Positions 14,149 through 17,402 of a stretch of 17,402 nt of DNA are shown piece after piece. The position numbers and the translations under genes were made by a program. Location: positions 1 to 17,402 of the forward strand of contig CAKSUL010000039.1 in assembly GCA_934501475.1 (NCBI GenBank), in the 5' to 3' direction. Numbering within the stretch: position 1 is the first letter of the stretch; every line of letters begins with the position of its first letter. The notes beneath the pieces were generated by a model. It was not told where the DNA came from. It did not search any database and was given only the letters and a program-made list of their open reading frames with translations. This DNA is from an uncultured Roseovarius sp. (lineage in GTDB: Bacteria > Pseudomonadota > Alphaproteobacteria > Rhodobacterales > Rhodobacteraceae).

Positions 14149-15945
14149 ATGGTGCGCAGAGCCGAAAACGGCGCAGATCTTTTGGATCGAGAAAAATCAA
14201 AACGAATCAGTGCGTTGCGTGATCTGTGGCCGTTCCTGGCGCCCTATCGCGCGCTGGCGGCAGCGGCGGGGCTGGCGCTGATCCTGACGGCCTGCGTGTC
14301 GCTGATGCTGCCGCTGGCGGTGCGCCGGGTGGTGGATAATTTCAACGTCGCGGACGGCACCATCCTGGATCAGTATTTCATGGCGGCGCTGCTGATTGCG
14401 GCGCTGCTGGCGGTGGGCACGGGGCTGCGCTATGCGCTGATCACCCGGCTGGGCGAGCGGGTGGTCGCCGATATCCGCAAGGCGGTGTTCGATCGCGTCA
14501 TCGGGATGAGCCCGGCCTTTTTCGAGAACATCATGACCGGCGAGGTTCTGAGCCGCATCACCACCGACACGACGCTGATCCAGTCGGTCATCGGGTCGTC
14601 CATTTCCATCGCCCTGCGCAATTTCCTGATCTTCCTTGGCGGCATGGCCCTGATGCTGATCACCTCGACCAAGCTGACATTCCTGGTGCTGCTGATCGTG
14701 CCGCTGGTGGTGGTGCCGATCCTGGTTCTGGGGCGCAGGCTGCGCGTGCTGAGCCGGGAAAACCAGGACTGGATCGCCGCCAGTTCCGGCAATGCCTCCG
14801 AGGCGCTGCTGAGCGTGCAGACCGTGCAGGCCTTCAGCCATGAAGCCGCCAGCCGGGGCCGGTTCGCCGATGTGACCGAGCGCAGCTTCGACGTCGCGCG
14901 CCATCGCATCCGGGTGCGCGCGCTGATGACGGTGATCGTGATTTTCCTGGTCTTTACCGGCGTTGTCGGGGTGCTGTGGATCGGCGCGCGCGATGTGCGC
15001 GGCGGTGGCATGAGCGCGGGCTCACTGGTGCAGTTCGTCATCTATGCGATCATGGTCGCCGGGTCGGTCGCGGCCCTGTCCGAGATCTGGGGCGAATTGC
15101 AGCGCGCCTCGGGCGCGACCGAGCGGTTGATCGAATTGCTGGGCGCCGAGGATCCGGTCAAGGATCCGCTCAATCCGGTCGCGGTGCCCGCGCCCGTGCG
15201 CGGTGAAATCACCTTTGAAGGGGTGGATTTCGCCTATCCGTCGCGCCGCGATGTTTCGGCGCTGGACGGGTTCGACCTGACCATCCGCGCCGGTGAGACA
15301 GTGGCCCTTGTCGGCCCGTCCGGGGCGGGCAAGACCACCGTGATCCAGTTGATCCAGCGGTTCTATGACCCGGATGCGGGGCGGATCACGCTGGACGGTG
15401 TCGATCTGGCCGAGATGACGCGCGCCTCGTTCCGACAGCAGATGGCGCTGGTGCCGCAGGACCCGGTGATCTTTGCCGCCTCGGCGCGCGACAATATCCG
15501 CTTTGGCCGGCTGGATGCCAGCGACGCCGAGATCGAGGCCGCCGCCCGCGCCGCCGCGGCGCATGATTTCATCCAGGCGCTGCCCGATGGCTATGACAGC
15601 TATGTCGGCGAACGCGGCGTGATGCTGTCGGGGGGGCAGAAACAGCGCATCGCCATCGCCCGCGCCATCCTGCGCGACGCGCCGGTTCTGCTGCTGGACG
15701 AGGCGACAAGCGCGCTGGATGCCGAAAGCGAACGCGCGGTGCAGACGGCCGTTGACGCCATGGCCAGCACCCGCACGACGATCATCGTCGCGCACCGTCT
15801 GGCGACGGTGAAAAAGGCCGACCGGATCATCGTTCTGGATCAGGGCCGCATCATCGCCGAGGGCACGCATGAGGCGCTGGTGAATGAGGGCGGCCTTTAC
15901 GCCCGCCTTGCCAGATTGCAATTCACCGACGGCGAGGCGGCCTGA
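14149..15945 (+). CDS. ABC exporter, fused permease/ATPase (MsbA-related)
   Basis: A 598-residue half-transporter, acting as a homodimer in the inner membrane. Residues about 25-320 hold six helices, including 36-60, 78-96, 155-196 (two) and 258-310 (two). The nucleotide-binding domain has Walker [10 protein letters not shown] (389-397), Q-loop VPQDP, signature LSGGQKQR (493-500), Walker B VLLLDE (513-518) and switch His549. All ATPase residues are intact. It resembles the MsbA-related exporter group common in Rhodobacterales; the substrate cannot be told, and lipid or lipid-linked cargo is only suggested by family and the fab neighbours. A weak promoter may start at 14093 (TTGACC, 17 bases, CAGACA). 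AAGGA lies before the ATG. Confidence 0.93.
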   Translation: MVRRAENGADLLDREKSKRISALRDLWPFLAPYRALAAAAGLALILTACVSLMLPLAVRRVVDNFNVADGTILDQYFMAALLIAALLAVGTGLRYALITRLGERVVADIRKAVFDRVIGMSPAFFENIMTGEVLSRITTDTTLIQSVIGSSISIALRNFLIFLGGMALMLITSTKLTFLVLLIVPLVVVPILVLGRRLRVLSRENQDWIAASSGNASEALLSVQTVQAFSHEAASRGRFADVTERSFDVARHRIRVRALMTVIVIFLVFTGVVGVLWIGARDVRGGGMSAGSLVQFVIYAIMVAGSVAALSEIWGELQRASGATERLIELLGAEDPVKDPLNPVAVPAPVRGEITFEGVDFAYPSRRDVSALDGFDLTIRAGETVALVGPSGAGKTTVIQLIQRFYDPDAGRITLDGVDLAEMTRASFRQQMALVPQDPVIFAASARDNIRFGRLDASDAEIEAAARAAAAHDFIQALPDGYDSYVGERGVMLSGGQKQRIAIARAILRDAPVLLLDEATSALDAESERAVQTAVDAMASTRTTIIVAHRLATVKKADRIIVLDQGRIIAEGTHEALVNEGGLYARLARLQFTDGEAA

Positions 15946-15971
15946 CAGCGCGCGCGCCGGAAATATGCAAC

Positions 15972-16043
15972 CGCCGGGACAAGACAACAGGCCCGGGCAA
16001 GACAACTGGCCCGGACAAGACAACTGGCCCGGACAAGACAACT
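15972..16043 (+). repeat. 18-bp tandem repeat, four copies
   Basis: Four head-to-tail units of GGCCCGGACAAGACAACT: 15972-15989 (three differences), 15990-16007 (one difference), 16008-16025 and 16026-16043 (both exact). The array ends at the GGAGAGA ribosome site of the following hydrolase gene. In the hydrolase frame each unit reads as a PGQDN(W/R) hexapeptide and contains no stop. A unit of 18 keeps the frame whatever the copy number. The two exact copies suggest recent slippage. Confidence 0.92.
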
Positions 16044-16054
16044 GGAGAGACGCC

Positions 16055-16939
16055 ATGAAAATCGCCACCGCTGCCTATCCGCTCGATCCGCTGACCAGTT
16101 GGGCCGCCTATGCCGACAAGCTGGGCGAATGGGTGGGCTCTGCCGCAGGGCAGGGGGCCGAATTGCTGGTCTTTCCCGAATATGGCGCGATGGAACTGGC
16201 GATGCTGGCCGGGCCGGACGTGGCGCGCGACCTTGAGGGATCGCTTCACGCGGTGTCGGAGCTGATGGCGGATGTGGATGCGCTGCATTCGGATCTGGCG
16301 ACGCGCCATCGCGTGCATATCCTGGCCGCCTCGGCCCCGGTGTTTGACCCCGATCATGGACCGCGCCCGGTCAACCGCGCGCGCCTGTTCACGCCCACGG
16401 GCGGCTGCGGCGTGCAGGACAAGCAGATCATGACCCGGTTCGAGCGCGAGGATTGGGACGTGGTGCCCGGCGGCCCCTTGCGGGTCTTTGACACGACATT
16501 GGGCAAGATCGCGGTGCTGATCTGTTACGACAGTGAATTCCCGTTGCTGGGCCGCGCGGTCAGTGACGCCGAATTGCTGCTGGTGCCCTCCTGCACCGAG
16601 GCGCTGGCCGGTTACACCCGCGTGCGCATCGGCGCGATGAGTCGCGCGCTCGAGCAGCAATGCGTCAGCGTCATGTCCTCGATCGCGGGGCCTGCCGAAT
16701 GGTGCCCCGGCGTTGACAACGGCACCGGCATGGGCGGCATATTCGGCCCCCCCGATACCGGTTTCCCGCCCACCGGCGTGATCGCCGAGGGCACGCTGAA
16801 CACACCCGGCTGGACCTATGGCGAAATCGATCTGCAAAAAGTGGCCCATGTGCGCGCGGATGGCGTTGTTCTGAACCGCAGCCACTGGCACGAACAGCGG
16901 GGGCGCGACGGCCACGTCACCTCCGAGCGGCTGGGCTGA
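16055..16939 (+). CDS. Carbon-nitrogen hydrolase (nitrilase superfamily)
   Basis: A 294-residue cytosolic hydrolase acting on a C-N bond of an amide or nitrile-like substrate. The Glu-Lys-Cys triad is visible: Glu42 in VFPEYGAMEL, Lys123 in VQDKQIMTRFE, and Cys157 in VLICYDSEFPLL. A second conserved Glu (Glu131 in FERED) follows the Lys. The C-terminal part carries AEWCPGVDNGTGMGG near 230-245. The first-motif form FPEYGAMEL recalls the Rim1-like subgroup that is often next to an acetyltransferase, but this is tentative. ATG 16055 is chosen because GGAGAGA is at 16044-16050. An in-frame ATG at 15965 would add 30 residues read from the tandem repeat. The substrate is unknown. Confidence 0.9.
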   Translation: MKIATAAYPLDPLTSWAAYADKLGEWVGSAAGQGAELLVFPEYGAMELAMLAGPDVARDLEGSLHAVSELMADVDALHSDLATRHRVHILAASAPVFDPDHGPRPVNRARLFTPTGGCGVQDKQIMTRFEREDWDVVPGGPLRVFDTTLGKIAVLICYDSEFPLLGRAVSDAELLLVPSCTEALAGYTRVRIGAMSRALEQQCVSVMSSIAGPAEWCPGVDNGTGMGGIFGPPDTGFPPTGVIAEGTLNTPGWTYGEIDLQKVAHVRADGVVLNRSHWHEQRGRDGHVTSERLG

Positions 16940-17067
16940 TCGGGGCGGTTGCGCGCGGGATTGCCTCACAACCGTGCATCGGAACGCTTTAGCCCTTGAA
17001 AATCGCCACGGATAGGCGCATTTAGACCTTAATCCGCTATTGCGGAGTCCATAATGTAGGAGAAACC

Positions 17068-17313
17068 ATGGCCAAGGAAGATACGCTCGAATTTCCCGGT
17101 GTCGTGAAAGAACTCTTGCCGAATGCGACATTCAAGGTCGAGCTGGAAAACGGCCATGAAATCATCGCACATACGGCAGGCAAGATGCGCAAGAACCGCA
17201 TCCGTGTTCTGGCTGGCGACAAGGTGCAGGTCGAGATGACCCCCTATGATCTGACCAAGGGTCGGATCGTCTACCGCGAACGGACACCCGGCCAGAGGCC
17301 AGGCGGCGTGTGA
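17068..17313 (+). CDS. infA: Translation initiation factor IF-1
   Basis: An 81-residue OB-fold protein that binds the ribosomal A site of the 30S subunit during initiation. The start [13 protein letters not shown], the core [25 protein letters not shown], and [16 protein letters not shown] are textbook IF-1. Common bacterial IF-1 is 72 residues and ends within a few residues of the YR; here about ten more follow ([11 protein letters not shown]). AGGAG precedes the ATG by about seven bases. The leader holds a small hairpin, TCCGC-TATT-GCGGA (17033-17046). The 128-base gap upstream contains no convincing promoter hexamers that I can choose between. Confidence 0.96.
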   Translation: MAKEDTLEFPGVVKELLPNATFKVELENGHEIIAHTAGKMRKNRIRVLAGDKVQVEMTPYDLTKGRIVYRERTPGQRPGGV

Positions 17314-17340
17314 CAAAGCGCTAACCCCATTTCACAAGAC

Positions 17341-17357
17341 GGCAGCAACGGGCTGCC
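17341..17357 (+). other. Small hairpin after infA
   Basis: GGCAGC (17341-17346) pairs with GCTGCC (17352-17357) around AACGG. There is no T-tract, so it does not look like a full terminator. Read-through from infA into the next gene is plausible. Confidence 0.4.
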
Positions 17358-17369
17358 CACAAGGAAAAG

Positions 17370-17402
17370 ATGAATTCTATCGATACCGGCGCAGTCAAGC
17401 GC
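17370..17402 (+). CDS. Start of an unidentified gene (11 codons visible)
   Basis: ATG 17370 is preceded by AAGGAAAAG, a good ribosome site, and the frame stays open to the window end (MNSIDTGAVKR). The 57-base gap after infA suggests co-transcription. In many Rhodobacterales infA is followed by maf and an RNase gene, but these 11 residues do not resemble a Maf start, so no name is given. Confidence 0.4.
   Translation, partial: MNSIDTGAVKR

Noticed and set aside
15972..16043. CRISPR array reading of the 18-bp repeats
   Set aside because: Units are head to tail with no spacers, only 18 bases long, and there are no cas genes. It is a simple tandem repeat.
15923..17131. Minus-strand open frame of 402 codons opposite the hydrolase and infA start
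   Set aside because: It runs antisense through two well-supported genes and the repeat, with shadow-like composition.

Overview
The window is a compact, GC-rich, housekeeping stretch of an alphaproteobacterial chromosome, most likely Rhodobacterales (Rhodobacteraceae). Supporting signs are the suf operon with small Yip1-type membrane proteins between sufD and sufS, the L9 protein with a long acidic tail, a fabD-fabG-acpP-fabF-mltG block, and the IF-1 sequence. I see no transposase, integrase, phage gene or CRISPR array. The genus cannot be fixed from sequence reading alone.

Layout. 1-3773 (+): end of a suf iron-sulfur assembly operon (sufC end, sufD, two small membrane proteins, sufS), with genes overlapping or abutting, so translation is probably coupled. 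3835-3911 (+): tRNA-Arg(CCG) with its own likely promoter. 4058-5311 (-): ribosomal operon rpsF-rpsR-rplI, closed by a strong terminator. 5588-6097 (+): a small two-helix membrane protein of unknown role. 6225-8113: two convergent genes, a secreted stand-alone YceI (+) and a cytochrome b561-YceI fusion (-), separated by a rho-independent terminator.

8273-14064 (+): the fatty-acid block fabD, fabG, acpP, then a divergent HisA-like TIM-barrel gene, fabF and mltG (fabF/mltG overlap). FabD loads malonate onto the AcpP carrier, FabF condenses and FabG reduces. MltG cuts nascent peptidoglycan, linking lipid and wall synthesis in one locus. 14149-16939 (+): an MsbA-related ABC exporter and a nitrilase-superfamily hydrolase, separated by an 18-bp tandem repeat that reads in frame into the hydrolase. 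17068-17313 (+): infA. 17370-17402 (+): the start of an unidentified gene.

There is no clear new defence or mobile system. The observations best worth following are the HisA-like protein, which has lost several hallmark HisA residues and sits inside the fatty-acid cluster; the in-frame 18-bp repeat (PGQDNW hexapeptides) before the hydrolase; the two membrane proteins embedded in the suf operon; and the clustered YceI domains.
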